Positions 1 to 11,780 of a DNA stretch of 64,000 bases are shown piece after piece. Below the pieces are notes generated by a model. That model ran no database searches. It was not told where the DNA came from and worked only from the letters and a program-made list of their open reading frames with translations. Made by a program: the position numbers and the translations under genes. This stretch comes from Epiperipatus broadwayi (lineage: Eukaryota > Onychophora > Udeonychophora > Euonychophora > Peripatidae): assembly GCA_028023455.1 (NCBI GenBank), contig JAQFVV010000111.1:1555909-1619908 (forward strand). The letters are read 5' to 3'. Within the stretch, counting starts at the first letter, position 1, and each line of letters starts with the position of its first letter.

Positions 1-660
1 CTTGAAATACGTATTTTCTGTTTGTCAAAATATAATTCAATTCTGCTGTAATTTCATTTGGATGTTTACATGTTCATTATTGTTCAACATTTTTCTCAAA
101 AAATGAATTCATAATATAAAGTTTTTATTTTTCTGCAAACCCTACAAGTTTTTCTTCTCTCATTTCTATCACCATAACAAATTTACGTATAGCACTTTGA
201 TCTTTCAATTATTTACCAATTTTATGATTAAAGTCTCCCATAACAATTTTAAAATGTTGTTAGACTGGTCAAAAGTCTTTTGTACAAACATATAAAAATC
301 CTTTATTACTTTATCACTATGAGAACTTGTTGGGGTGTAATCCTGAATTAAATGCATTTGAATAATTAATCTTGCCACTTTGTCCGATACACCATCAATC
401 TCCACAATGTTGTTCTTCCATTTTTTATTTATAAAGAATTCTACTCCTCTTGTACTTCCAATATACATGCCTTTCCATGCCCACTTTTTAGATCATTTGA
501 TTCTTCACCTTTTCTATTAACTTCACAAAGTTCAATAATGTTCCATTTAATATGATACAATTCTTCTTCCAATTCTTGCAATCTTCCTTCACTTGAAAAT
601 GATCTGCAGTTGTAAGTAGTTAAATAAAAGGTTGTTATCAAATGGCAGCCTGGGTCCATA
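1..660 (-). mobile_element. LINE endonuclease domain, decayed, cut by window edge
   Basis: Remnant of the apurinic-type endonuclease that opens the ORF of a non-LTR retrotransposon and nicks target DNA for reverse transcription. Read on the minus strand from about 620 to 1 in two or three shifted frames. The N-terminal motif TTYNCRSFSS (about 620-590) is followed by IIELCEV, whose E matches the catalytic glutamate. Then come LIQDYTPTSSHSD (about 355-315), the catalytic GDFN motif (227-239) and NYILTNRKYVF (about 10-42), matching the usual E/NxIDYIL motif with D changed to N. Frame breaks and internal stops show it is dead. The RT part would lie left of base 1. The architecture resembles the RTE-like endonucleases; the clade is an inference. 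The 661-720 stretch just upstream may be its 5' UTR. Confidence 0.85.
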
Positions 661-3132
661 ATCAGATGATTCTTAGCACCCTCCTCCTTCAGTCACCAAC
701 TGCTGCTGTGACTGGTAACTATACAATCTAAATAAGGACCATGATTTTTTTTTTTTGTCATGATTGTAAATATCAATTAGAAAAAAAAAATTTCATTCAC
801 ATACACAAACATTCTGCTTTAAAATTCAACCAATATTTCAGTTAAAAGCTATCAGGCAACTGAGAAGAAAAAACATGGTCTTTCTTGATCTTAAACTCAG
901 AGGTAAAAAGCTAATAATGTCACCATGCTGGCTAATGCATGCTGGTAAACAGCCCATCCATGTTCATATACTATATGAATAATCACATAGTAATACTGCA
1001 ATGATAAGAATGTCTAGAATTTGTCCTGCTTGGTACCTTTAAGGCCTCTAAGAAAAATCAAAGGATCTTCTTTTAGTTAACAGCAAACTCCTTTCTATGG
1101 CCAAACAGTATATATAGTAATATAATAAAAACTTATCAACAATATGAATTATTATCTACAATATACAATATATCTGAGGGAACTTGGAACAGAATATAGC
1201 AGATATCGTAGACCCACTGTATTTATTTCTCCTGAATTGTCATTTAGTTATAAAAATATTTTCATATACAAACTTCCTAAGTCAAGCCTCCTTACAATTC
1301 ATGCATATTTTTAAAATAATCAACAAAAAAATTCAAATTACCATCTCAAAAATCTTTTAAGATCATCAAAACAAATATTAATTCTTCTTTCTATATATCT
1401 TGTTCTTAGTATATCATTTGATTCTCTTATTTTTTTGTTTTCATTTAATTCAAATTGTTCAAATGTTTAATCTATTTGAAACATCTTAACTCAAGACTCT
1501 AAACTACACATTATTAGCATGTTCTAAAATCCTCATTCCAAAAGCTTTTTTTCTAAAAAAAAATCATAATTGTGATTTCTCTGAACCATAAATTAAAATG
1601 TAAACCTAATTCCTTCAGTTTTGGAGTTCTGCCAAACATCAACATATTGACTGGTTTTACAAACTGCTTGTTCATTATTGTACAATTCTCCCATCTTTAT
1701 TTATCAAATTCTGTTTTCATTAATATAAAGCAGATTTGTAACTTTTTTCAACTTTCTAAACATTACTTCTTTTGTGAAGAATCTAATATTCTTTTCTTTA
1801 AAAACTACTAAGCTTATGTGTTAATGTATTTTTGCAATGCACTCTTTTATTCTACTATATATTAAATCTTTATATTTCTGGCTTCATCTCCCTTCTAACT
1901 GCTATTGCCTAATGTTATTAAACTTACTATACTTACAACATCGATGCCCAACTAATGGTAAGCGTACCATTGGGAGTATGTGGAAAATAAACAGTAATGG
2001 CGGAAAAGACAAAGTTTACAATTTAAATCCATGAAAATTAGAGGAACTGCAGAACAAAATAAGAAAAAAGATATCCAACATTATTACACTTTTCAGACAA
2101 CACAAATAAATATTATTAAGAATTCTTTAAATATTTGATCATCAATATTTAATATAAAGCTATATACTTATTTCTGTGTTATGAATATTATAAAATTAAA
2201 TCTAAGATTTGCACTTGTTGTAATTTTCCTTTCCCAATGCACTATCTAATTTCCAGTGTACATTAAGGATAGGCACTGAACAAAAATATCAGTATTTAAG
2301 AAAACAGTTATTTTAAAAACAAGGCGTACAATTTATAAAAATTGACTTATAAGGGATACATAAGCATGAAAAGGTTGGGAAATGAGACTCTTTTCTCTCT
2401 AATAAATTATTAGCAATTATGCAGCTTTTTAAAAATTTTCTTTAAATTATTTCAGTTTTTGAACTGAATCCAATTCAACCTTATATGTATATATATTTGT
2501 ACCTAATCAATTTTAAATTTTGTTCCATTATTATCCACTTTCACAATATCAATAGCTTATTTTATTCTTAACTTAGCTCTTTCTATTCTCTTAAAAAATG
2601 TCAATTGTACTACAACTAAATTGTGCCAAAAATGCATCTAAACTGCCTTTGCATCAATATCTAATTCATTTGAAACTTCTTATCACATAGGTTGATAAGC
2701 GTCTTTCTTCCTTTTGTGATTATTTATTGAATATAGTATGTAATTTTTCCTATAAAAACATATCAATCTTTCACATTTTTCATTTCTTATTTCTACAATT
2801 TTTTTATTTCTTCCCTGCATTAATAAACATTCTAATGTTCCCCTATTGTTGTATTTTGTATGTTTTTCAGTTGTCATTATGATCTCTAGTCGATATTTAT
2901 TATTTGATTTTACCCCCAAATCCCAAGAATTACATGACATCAGCAAAAAGTCCAACAGCCCTAAATCTTGAAGTGAAATCTCAAAAATATCAAATGTCAG
3001 CAAATCAAAATTTGATATCGCTTTCATTGTGAAACTATTCGTATAAAAACTTATTTTTAATTAACATTACTAAATAAAGTAATAATTTATTTTGTATATA
3101 TTAAAAATAAAAATGTTTTCCTATATGTGATG
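661..3132. other. AT-rich stretch, no assignable gene
   Basis: A+T-rich sequence with homopolymer runs and no recognisable domain. The longest open frame here (2683-3027, minus, 114 codons) has no motif I recognise and low-complexity codon use, so I do not call it. Confidence 0.5.
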
Positions 3133-4243
3133 TTAAAATAGGTACTCATCTTTTAGCTAAAAATGCTGCTCTATGGCGCGGTTTTCGCGCCAAAACACTT
3201 AAAAATATTGTTTCTGCGGCCGACACGTTCGAACTCGCGTTTTCTATAATACAACTTTTTTGTTGTGCTACAGAATGTAGGCCGCTATGTCGCGTTGCAG
3301 TACAGCATGTATGCCGCATAGCAGCAAATACATTTTCCGAATTCGCACAATTTATAAAATAATTACGGCTTGATGAGAGAGTTTGTATTTGAATTGTATT
3401 GAAACGTTGTTTTCACTGGATTTTTTTTTTTATTTTAAACTATTAAAATGTTCAGATTTTTTAAAGCAATAATTATAAGATTTTTTACAACGTACTGTAT
3501 TGAACTGTTATTTGGGAAAATGTTAAATATCTATGTTTTTATTGAGTTGCAATTAGGTAATGTGTCAAATAACGTACTGTTAGTAACATTCCACGAGATA
3601 ATTCGTCTGTATATTTTTGAAGTAAAAAAGAGCGGTACGAAAAAAATATCCAGTAAGAAAAGTCCAAATATACAGGTTTTTTTGTAAATTTCATAAAAAG
3701 CAAATATTATAAACATGTTTAATAAGTAAAGAAGACATTTGTATGTGTTTGTTGTTGTTAAAAAAGTTTGAGTTTCTTTCTTTTGTCCGAGTACGGTTAC
3801 GATTTTGAATTTTTTTATTTTAGCATTACAAACAACAGAACACTAACCCTAAATCTAACCGTAACAACTTTTACTTTTATTACTATTATTATTTTTTAGT
3901 TAAACAACAAAAAAAGTCATAACACAAGTAAAAAAATATCCGATAGAAAATTGATAAAAAAAAGACGTAACACAATTTAAAAAGTATACGATATAAAAAA
4001 CACGAATCAAATTGTAATTTGTTGATTTTATTTTACATTTATTATTATCATTTAAATTATATACATTAATAAAAAATAATATTTAAAAAAGATGATTTTG
4101 TTTTGTTTTTATTTTCGCATTACAAAAAAGCACAGAAAAATTATTAAAATCAACGGCCTGTGAATGTTCATATTTTATAGTTTTAGCGTGAAAACGGCGC
4201 CATCCAACGGCATCTTTAGCTATAAGACAAGCACCTTAAAATA
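3133..4243. mobile_element. Non-autonomous DNA transposon with perfect 8-bp TSD
   Basis: An element of 1095 bp (3141-4235) is flanked by the direct repeat TTAAAATA at 3133-3140 and 4236-4243. Its ends are inverted repeats: left GGTACTCATCTTTTAGCTAA, right (reverse complement) GGTGCTTGTCTTATAGCTAA, and similarity continues inward for about 55 bp through a GC-rich block. Just inside the left end lies a perfect GC hairpin, GGCGCG/CGCGCC (about 3175-3191), standing out sharply from the AT-rich surroundings. The largest internal frame (3448-3687, plus, 79 codons) has no recognisable transposase motif. An 8-bp TSD fits hAT, P or Merlin superfamilies; GG- termini are not the usual hAT CA-start, so the superfamily is open. 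Confidence 0.8.
3174..3192. repeat. GC-rich subterminal hairpin of the transposon
   Basis: GGCGCG, loop GTTTT, CGCGCC. It is a 6-bp all-GC stem in an AT-rich region, near the left end of the 3141-4235 element. The right end carries a related but broken version (GGCGCC...GCG) near 4185-4205. Confidence 0.6.
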
Positions 4244-5429
4244 TTAAAAAATATACATTGTGTGCAAGACAAAATTTTATCTTTAATAGATCTGAAACAA
4301 AGTATTTGCCCTTGACATTTTCGTGGTTTTAGTCTATGTTGTACCGTTAAAAAAAAAAAGTTGCTTATATAAAACTGTTATTGTAATGGAATTTATTAGC
4401 TGTAAAGTTCATTGTATTCGAGGAAAAAAACTGGACTGCATAGCTTTACAATGTATGTGAGAATTTTAGCATTTTGAAATGAACAATCTGAATTTTTATT
4501 AGGCTATGTAAAGTTTATATGTTTTAAAAAATGAATTTTAATGTTATTTAAATTATAATTACAGTATGTATAACAATGAACTTTATATGTATTTTTATAA
4601 TTAATATATTTTGTTTTTCTTATGTAAATGATTATTTTAGATTGTAACATTGGTCTTAGTAGTGGACTTGGAAAATACCCTTAAATAGATATATAAATAT
4701 AAACTACAATGAACCAATGCTATAACAAATGCCCTGCTGGTACCAACCAATTAATTCATTTTTGCATAATTCATTTACATTTATAATATGCTTTATTACT
4801 TTTTGCAAGCATAAATTATAAATATAGGTAGATTTATAAATGTGGTAATTATTCATATAATTATAATAGTGTTTTTTTAATAATTTGTAAATCTGTACAT
4901 ATCTATAGAAACAGATCTTAAAAATAACCATAGGATATGGTCAAAGCATGGGTTAAGATATATATAAAAATTGATTGTCCATAAAAGTTTATTCATAATG
5001 TACAACATTTACATGAGGGAATAAGATCACTACAGATAAAAAAATCTTAGGCATTTGTAATCATAATTGGTATAAAACAAGGATGTATACTTGTTATGAC
5101 ATTGTTTTTTATTTTTATGGCAATGATCTTTGGAACTTTTTATAGGCAGCTTAATGAAACAGGGATAAAGATATGATATTTTCAGAAAAATTAAATTTGA
5201 ATTGACTAAAAGGTAAAAGAACTTCATCTTCTTGGATTCTGGATTTACAATATACTTATGATTGTACTATTTTTGTCAGTTCAAAAGACGATTTATAGAA
5301 AGTACTAAATGTCTTGAATGCAACATACAAAGATTTTAGTTTATTAATTAATGTTCAAAAAATTCAAGCTCTTTATTAGTCAGTGAAAGAAAAAAAATCC
5401 TTAGTAACTTTTAGCTTAGATAGTTAACA
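4244..5429. other. AT-rich stretch, no assignable gene
   Basis: No motif or repeat that I can name. Sequence from about 5250 onward may be the more degraded upstream part of the LINE whose tail begins near 5430. Confidence 0.45.
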
Positions 5430-6020
5430 ACTTGAGAATATAAACCAATTTAAATATCTAAATGGTTTTATAAACAAAAAAGTATAATAAGTACAACTAA
5501 ATTAGTTGTATACAAATGTGTTATTTTACCCAATTTATTTTATGAAAGTGAGACTCAGACACTATTAATACAATATAAAAATATCACAAATGTTTCATTT
5601 AAGGATGTTTCATAAAATTTTAAAAATACAATGGCAAAATAATATACCAATCAACTTTTTTTAAATTTTCTAGATGTGATATTATCGAGTCCACTATTGC
5701 AACTTCATAAAAGGATGTTTTATGGTTGACTTGAGCATGGTTTTCACGGGAGAGGTAGATCCCATCTCTACTATAAGGATTATCTCGAAGACATTCTAAA
5801 GAAGTGTAATGTGAATTGTTTCTATGAGAAAAATATGGCAGAGAATAGAGTATATTGGGGAATTACAATTAGACATGGTGTTAAAATATTTCAGAAAGAA
5901 GAGTTTTCTGAAGAAGTTAAAAGTCAATATCCCAAAATATCAAATAATACCAGTATGTATTATATATGGAGTATTTGTACTTCACAGACTTTTGTATAGT
6001 CTTCACAAAACTCATTTTTG
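5430..6020 (+). mobile_element. LINE reverse transcriptase C-terminal tail, decayed
   Basis: C-terminal half of a non-LTR retrotransposon polyprotein, read on the plus strand in shifting frames. Recognisable blocks in order: NQFKYLNGFIN (5443-5475), the FKYLG box after the RT palm; TKLVVYKCVILPNLFYESE (5495-5551), the usual K..vYk..vlP.LlYGsEtW block; MFHLRMFHKILKIQW (about 5588-5632), the FHlRcLRkIl.IkWqd block; then FYG*LEHGFHGRGR (about 5718) followed by YYKDYLEDILKKC (about 5776-5811); and WGITIRHGVKIF (about 5857-5892). A degenerate HRLLYSLHKTHF near 5985-6015 looks like the C-terminal zinc-finger remnant. Several stops and frameshifts make it a pseudogene. It could belong to the same family as the endonuclease at 1-660. 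Confidence 0.85.
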
Positions 6021-6939
6021 GAACAATTTATTTTTTTTTAATCTTGGAATTTGAATGGCAATACTTATTTTGTGAGTGTTCTGACAGTTATAAAAAAATT
6101 GGTTCATGCAATAATAGATCTGTAAAGAACTTATATTGAAAAGTACTAAATAATAAATAAGCAAATCAGACAAAAAACAAAGATATCACTTGTGTACAAA
6201 AAAAGTTAAGAATAATAACTCAAATTTCTGAAGAATTTTATATTTTCACCAAAGAATTATCAATGACTCTTGAAGAGAAAGTGTTGACTCAAGACAAAAC
6301 TCGACCAATATAAACTGACTGATATACTCTTTTGAACATAGACTTAAAAAAAAATAATAATAATCAGTTTTTATGACAATAGAAAAAATACAGTTCTAGT
6401 ACAAATGAGATACAATCTATAGAATCAAATATTTAGAAGAAAAAAAACAAAACAGGAAAATAGAAACATTTGCAATGTAATGACTTTCTAAATTATTATT
6501 ACAGCACATGACAAAACGGATTAATGTATTCATTATGCAGCTTTAAAAACCACGTAATTTCTTGGGATAACATGACTCTTTCTTAATCTAGATTGCTTAC
6601 AATGATGGATATGAGTTACTTTTTTTAAGAGTGCAAAATATTATTCAAGAAATTCTATTAATTCATTTAAATAGAAGCAGAAATTTCAATATATGCCTAA
6701 AGAAATCTTCCCATATTTAGGATTTCCATACCTACACTTCAAATTAAAAAAAAAAAAAAAGAAAAACATTAATTTAAAAAAATATTTTAAATTTTATTTT
6801 TTCAGTACAAAGTACATAATCTAGTATATATGTACACCAATACATATATGTTACACATGTTTTCAACATATATAAATAATATGTACAAATAACTTTATAT
6901 ATGTTTCAAAAGAATTTTATTGATTAAAAAAACTTAGTA
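6021..6939. other. AT-rich stretch, no feature recognised
   Basis: Poly(A) runs and low-complexity AT sequence; includes an A14 tract near 6747. Confidence 0.45.
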
Positions 6940-7470
6940 TATTACAATAGGCCATGTTTCAAAATTTTTAGAAGGTAGTCTAGCACACATTTAACAATTA
7001 CTACAATTTTTTATGAATTTCTCGATATCACAATTAATGTTTGGCCACCATACATAACTATGGTCTAAAGCTTTTGCACTGACTACACCTGGGTGACCTT
7101 CATGCAATAATTACAAAATTAAATCTCTACCCTAACCTGGTATTAGTATGCGATTGCTGATCAGAATACAACCATTATAAACATAAATTATCATGGGTAT
7201 TCCATAATTCTTTATAGAGAAATTTTGGATGTTTATTAGACCGACTTCCTCAGATTTGGCTTGTACTAAACTGGTAACCATCATTTTTCTTTGTCCAACT
7301 AGCTACTGTTTTACTGATAAGAACATGTAACTTTGGCATATCTACATAACTAATTTCAATTTGTTTTATATCGCTCTCATTTGGCATATGGGATAGTACA
7401 TCAGCATGTCCAATTTGCTTTCCCTTTCTATATTCTATTATATAATCATAATCAGTGATTGTTTAGTTAT
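6940..7470 (-). mobile_element. Ty3/gypsy RNase H end and integrase zinc finger, decayed
   Basis: Minus-strand translation shows KQIGHADVLSHMPNESD (about 7378-7430), the conserved end of gypsy RNase H (normally G.ADALSR.P). Downstream lies LHEGHPGVVSAKAL (about 7060-7105) and then SYVWWPNINCDIEKFIKNC (about 7000-7056), ending with a second cysteine pair (NCSNC, about 6995-7009). This is the H2C2 zinc-binding domain of an LTR-retrotransposon integrase with its typical YVWWP linker. Several frameshifts separate the blocks. No LTRs were found, and the catalytic core of the integrase is not evident to the left. Confidence 0.85.
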
Positions 7471-8663
7471 CTCAACTTTATATAGGGTATGCTAAAAATA
7501 TATATTATACATGATATGTTACTATTTATAATTTCAATATCTATGCTGAGATTTGAAACCAATACACTGAGATTATTGTATATACTGACATTACAGAAAA
7601 AACACTAAAATAATTAGATTTTTAATTATATGGGAATGCAGTTTTTTTTACTGAAAATATGATTATAGTAATTAATTTTATAAATTAAATATCAGTATGT
7701 TATTTATCTTTTTTTTTCTTTATAATGTCTTAAAAAGTTTAGTTCGGTAATGGATTACAATTATGGCCACAAAAGGACAATCTCAACTAAAGTCAATTAC
7801 ATAGAATTGTTATGCTTAACCTATCACATTGGTGCTGGAATATCACATCTCTTAACTATATAAATAAATTTTTATTGTAACATTTAATCCCCACATACCC
7901 AAAATGTTTTAACATTAAAAGTTGGGTTTAGATTAAATTTCTTCTCTCAGTTATTGAAGTGTAACTAAGTTTACAAATAAATATTAAAATTAAAAACAAA
8001 GTGATATTTTTTCCAAGGGAACAAGAAGTTTAATTTGATAATGCAAAAAATGTTATGGAAACCAAAAAAAAAAAAAAGCTAGATTATTTTAATTTGTTGC
8101 ACATATTGTTAATGAAAGAATGTTAAAATTAATTAAGTGAAAACTAATTCTAGAAAATTTTCAATACGAAGTACATGCATTTGTGGTCAGACAAGAAGTT
8201 TGTCTGATATATTGTTCACCATATTACTGTCATACAAGTATTAGATGTTGAAACTGAATTTTCAAAAAATATTATACTTAGGTTTAAAAACACAATTTAA
8301 GAAAAAGTTTTTTCAATGTCATAATTAATGATTAGGACAAAATAAACCACAAAGCTGCCAACAATGTTGTATTAAAGTACATAATCCAATTACATGGTAT
8401 AAAAATAAAAATAAAAAAAAGCAAATAAACAAATAATAAAAACATTAAAATTTATCAACTTTTACAAATCTCAGTACAATGGTGATCTTTTTTTTTCCTC
8501 ACTAAATATCTCATTCTGAAATTTCAAACATAAATTTATTTGATCAGTTTTATCTTGGGTACAGTGGTAACCATTTTGTTTTGGTAATTATAACATTTTC
8601 TAATCTCAAATGTGAATTTATTTAATCATATTTTCTTCACAATTTAAATACAGTTCAATATTG
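7471..8663. other. AT-rich stretch, no feature recognised
   Basis: No domain or repeat boundary seen. Possibly older flank of the gypsy copy. Confidence 0.4.
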
Positions 8664-9531
8664 TACACCTGGGTCTCTTTTTATGTGGACTTATTTAACA
8701 CGATTTTGAAGTTACGCGATTCGTGTTTCACCGGAGTTGACCTCCAATAATGCGCTATTACTTTAAATAATAAATTTCACTCACTTACGTTATATTGAAA
8801 GTAATAGCACATTATTGGAATTCGACTTTCATCTTAGTAATTTCAATATTTTCAGTGCTTTATAATAGTAAGATTTTATGCAATAATGAAATTAAAATCA
8901 TGATTTCCACATTTTATGTATACACATATTAAATTTTACAAGATTATAATGTAAATTTGTTCAAACATTGTGCGTGTTAATTTTGCATTTTAAATCACAT
9001 TCTGTTTTTGCTTTTTAAAAAAGAACGTAATCAATTATTACTTTCTTATTAATGACACTAATCATTAACGTGCTCTTAAATTCCAACGAGAGCTAAATGG
9101 TTGTATGTCTGGATATCGCGAGCTTCGTAACCAATTAATAAAATCGTCTCAAAGATTAATTACTAATTACGTTGTCACCAGAAAATCATAATAATTAAAA
9201 CATGTATAAAAAAATGTAAATTACTGTACTGTAAATTATGCATAAAAATATATTATTTTGAATAAAATTAAATATTATAGTTAAAAAAAGTTTGTCTTGT
9301 ATCAATTTTTTTCAAATTTGAAATTTTTTATTAGTCATATTTTATTTCCTTATTTTTTTTTTGTGCGAATTTTAAAGTAATTTTATGTTGGTGCTTTGCT
9401 TTTACGCGAATTATGAAAAATCACAGACCGCACCCCCCCCTTCAATGTAAGTTACGTCTATTTTTGCGCGATTTCGTTTGCGCGTGTTTTCTGAGGAACC
9501 TATCTATCGCGTAAAACGAAACCCAGGTGTA
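8664..9531. mobile_element. TA-flanked inverted-repeat element (Tc1/mariner or pogo-like MITE)
   Basis: Left end TACACCTGGGTCTCTTTTTA at 8664; right end, reverse-complemented, TACACCTGGGTTTCGTTTTA ending at 9531. The near-identical 20-bp ends begin with TA, as expected for TA target duplication in Tc1/mariner/pogo elements. The right end is unusually CpG-rich (GCGCGATTTCGTTTGCGCG near 9468-9486). No transposase is evident in the 0.87 kb interior, so it is non-autonomous. Confidence 0.7.
8729..8836. repeat. Inverted repeat inside the TA-flanked element
   Basis: AGTTGACCTCCAATAATGCG at about 8729 is matched in inverse by the block ending near 8828 (reads AGTCGAATTCCAATAATGTG on the other strand); arms of about 30 bp around a 45-bp loop. 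It may be a small foldback nested in the larger element. Confidence 0.65.
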
Positions 9532-11578
9532 GTTATAAGCATATGTACACAATTTATTATTGTATTTTCCCCCCACTGTATATATACATCATATTTTGAG
9601 TAAAAAAAAACTAGAATAATGAACGAGTGGTAAATTTTTAAAAAAAGTTGTAAAGTATTTTTATTAAATGAGAAAATGAAAAACATTCAGTAAAGAATGA
9701 AAAGATATTTTAAAATGGGTCACATATTTCAAAAGAACGAATCTTCAGAGAAATTTTAAAGAAAAGTAAATTTGTGCCATTGTTGTTTAAGCACCTGAAG
9801 CAAGGAATAATTTGTTGATTAAGACCAAAAAAGCCTTAAATCTGTAAATAAATAATATGAATCAGTAAAAATGCTCTGGGTGACCATCCTGTATTTTGTC
9901 AGAAAGTAAATTATTATTCTTTTTAATTAATGTGAACAATTAATCATGCTCAATAATGTAAATGTGTTTTCTTGATTTATTATTAATAAATACATTATTA
10001 TTTTTTTAAAATAAATCTTAATTTATAAATGCATATTATATACATGAAAAAGCATTCATTATGGGGAAATCGTGTATAGGATGATTTAATTACACCATAC
10101 TTGGGCAGTCCTATGTAACAAGATCAATATGGTATACTTCGTTGTACCATAAGTAATGTAATTCTATACATGGCATTGTGGAATTACCCAACAACAGTGA
10201 TATTTTTGGTCATCATATAGATATGACAGTTTGGGGTGGTCACACTATTTAATACCCATAATGGTGCCACTAACAACACAAGTTTGAATCTATATCCATT
10301 TAGTGATCACCTCATCAGCACTAAACCATAACTTAGGATTCATGAAACTTATTACAATATTGACTATTTAGTTTAAACCTCTGATAAATTGGTGAAATGC
10401 ATAAATGAAAAGTGAACAAAGGCAAAATATATAAAATTTAAGAACTTTTATTACACATACTGGCAATTATGTAATGTACCTAAACACTCTCTCAAACAAT
10501 GTGCTTTATCCCAAAATCAATAATATAACCACTGATTCTTATAACTGGATAATAATATATACATATCAATTTTCTTATTTATAAACTGAATAATATATAT
10601 AACAAATCTACATATTACTCTGGGAAAAAATATATATACTTTTAGATTAAGTAGATTAGTAATGACTATAAAATAAATGTTAATTGTTAACAAAAGTATA
10701 TTCAAGAGTGATGTGTATATAGACAAACAAAAAAATAATAAAAGATCTTATTTCAGTCTGTTCATCTTTTACCAATAAAAAAAACTCTCTATATATATAA
10801 AAGATAAAACTGTAAGTATTCTGTTCATTCAGCTGTAGCTGTTCATGCTGACAGCACTATGTGATCCTTGAGATTATTTACTGTTTTCCTTTTTGTTAAC
10901 AAGTAATTTCAATTTAGTTCATTAATTAATCCTATGTATTTCATGATTTGGTTGGAAATACATAAGTTAATCCATTAAATTATTATATACAGTTGAAAAA
11001 TAAAGTAAATACTTATTTTATTTCATAAAATGGTCCATGTTATTTTTCCATTTGTTGGTAGGTGAGAAAATCAATTTATTGGCTGTAGTTTTGAATTACT
11101 TGGTAGATTTTTCTCCTCTTCTTTCCAGTAGTAGGGTTCCTGTAGGATCTATAGTGAGAACTAAGGTAGAATGATTGATTTCTTATTCATAAACCAGATA
11201 TCTGCCTTCTGTGCTAATGTTAATTCATCCTACATGGAACAATCAAGCAAGCTGAGTGATGGACAACTGGAGTTTTTGAGCAAGCTATTCTGTGAAAATT
11301 TAAAATAAACACATATGTGACCATCACATATTTTAATAATGATAAAGTATTAACAAATACATTTCTATTTTCATGTATATATTTGTGAAATGAACTTCAC
11401 AACAGCAGGCTGCAGTGAATACTAGCTATCCAATGACTTTCATACTAAATAATTCTCTAATTTGATCTTTCTCTGTTAGCAAAGTGCCTTCTAAACATTA
11501 AAACTGTCAGTCTTTTTACAAGTTATTGTATGTATTTATTGATAAATAAATTAGTCACCCTCATCCAAATTTTATCCT
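9532..11578. other. AT-rich stretch with a possible old repeat at 10.08-10.33 kb
   Basis: The 10080-10330 segment is less AT-rich and looks like an interspersed repeat by composition, but I find no second copy here. It contains CTGATGAG on the minus strand without the GAAA partner. The remainder shows nothing I can assign. Confidence 0.4.
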
Positions 11579-11642
11579 ACGTTATATATAAACATTATAT
11601 ATAGAGTTCAAACTCTTAACAAGCTTTTAGAATACCCTCAAC

Positions 11643-11680
11643 CCCAGACCGCGGTTTCTGCATAAAGTGTCATCAGAGAG
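11643..11680 (-). ncRNA. Hammerhead ribozyme motif, family D, opposite strand
   Basis: Mirror copy in the left arm of the palindrome. On the minus strand: CUGAUGA (11670-11676), GAAA (11655-11658), palindromic ACCGCGGU, GUC (11647-11649), then UGGG (11643-11646). Stem II is poor (CACUUUAUGCA) and the base adjoining the core in stem I is mismatched (CUCU against UGGG), so this copy is probably weaker than the plus-strand one. Confidence 0.6.
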
Positions 11681-11683
11681 GTG

Positions 11684-11721
11684 CTCACTGATGATGCTAG
11701 ATGCAGAAACCGCGGTCTGGG
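11684..11721 (+). ncRNA. Hammerhead ribozyme motif, family D, canonical core
   Basis: Self-cleaving RNA fold. Stem I 5' strand CUCA (11684-11687); catalytic box CUGAUGA (11688-11694); stem II UGC, loop UAGAU, GCA (11695-11705); GAAA (11706-11709); palindromic stem III ACCGCGGU; cleavage triplet GUC (11715-11717); stem I 3' strand UGGG (11718-11721) pairing with CUCA (one G-U). Every invariant hammerhead position is present. The stem III would close on a 2-nt loop as a monomer, a geometry that in Penelope and retrozyme hammerheads works best as a dimer. Of the window's copies this has the most canonical core. Confidence 0.8.
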
Positions 11722-11780
11722 GTTGAGGGTATTCTTAAAGCTTGTTAAGAGTTTGTTTTTGCAAACTCTATATATAACGT

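Larger units (their letters stand above)
11579..11780. repeat. Family D: near-perfect palindrome carrying two ribozymes
   Basis: A foldback about 200 bp long. Arms of over 50 bp (AGAATACCCTCAACCCCAGA and the following CGCGGTTTCTGCAT) are almost identical in inverse; the outer arms (ACGTTATATATA...) also match. The central 35-40 bp holds the 5' parts of two hammerhead motifs that face outward, one on each strand. A partial relative (TATATAAC, GTTAAGAGTT and TCAGATGTCAcATGAC blocks) occurs at 21541-21640, so this is a repeat family. Confidence 0.85.

Noticed and set aside
2683-3027. 114-codon open frame on the minus strand
   Set aside because: No recognisable motif, biased composition, no neighbouring exon signals.
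3840-3862. CACTAACCCTAAATCTAACC, reminiscent of telomeric CCCTAA repeats
   Set aside because: Only a single CCCTAA plus degenerate neighbour inside a transposon; not a telomere array.
10295-10330. CTGATGAGGTGATCACT on the minus strand near a repeat, resembling a hammerhead core
   Set aside because: No GAAA at the required place and the flanks simply form a hairpin (TTTAGTG/CACTAAA).
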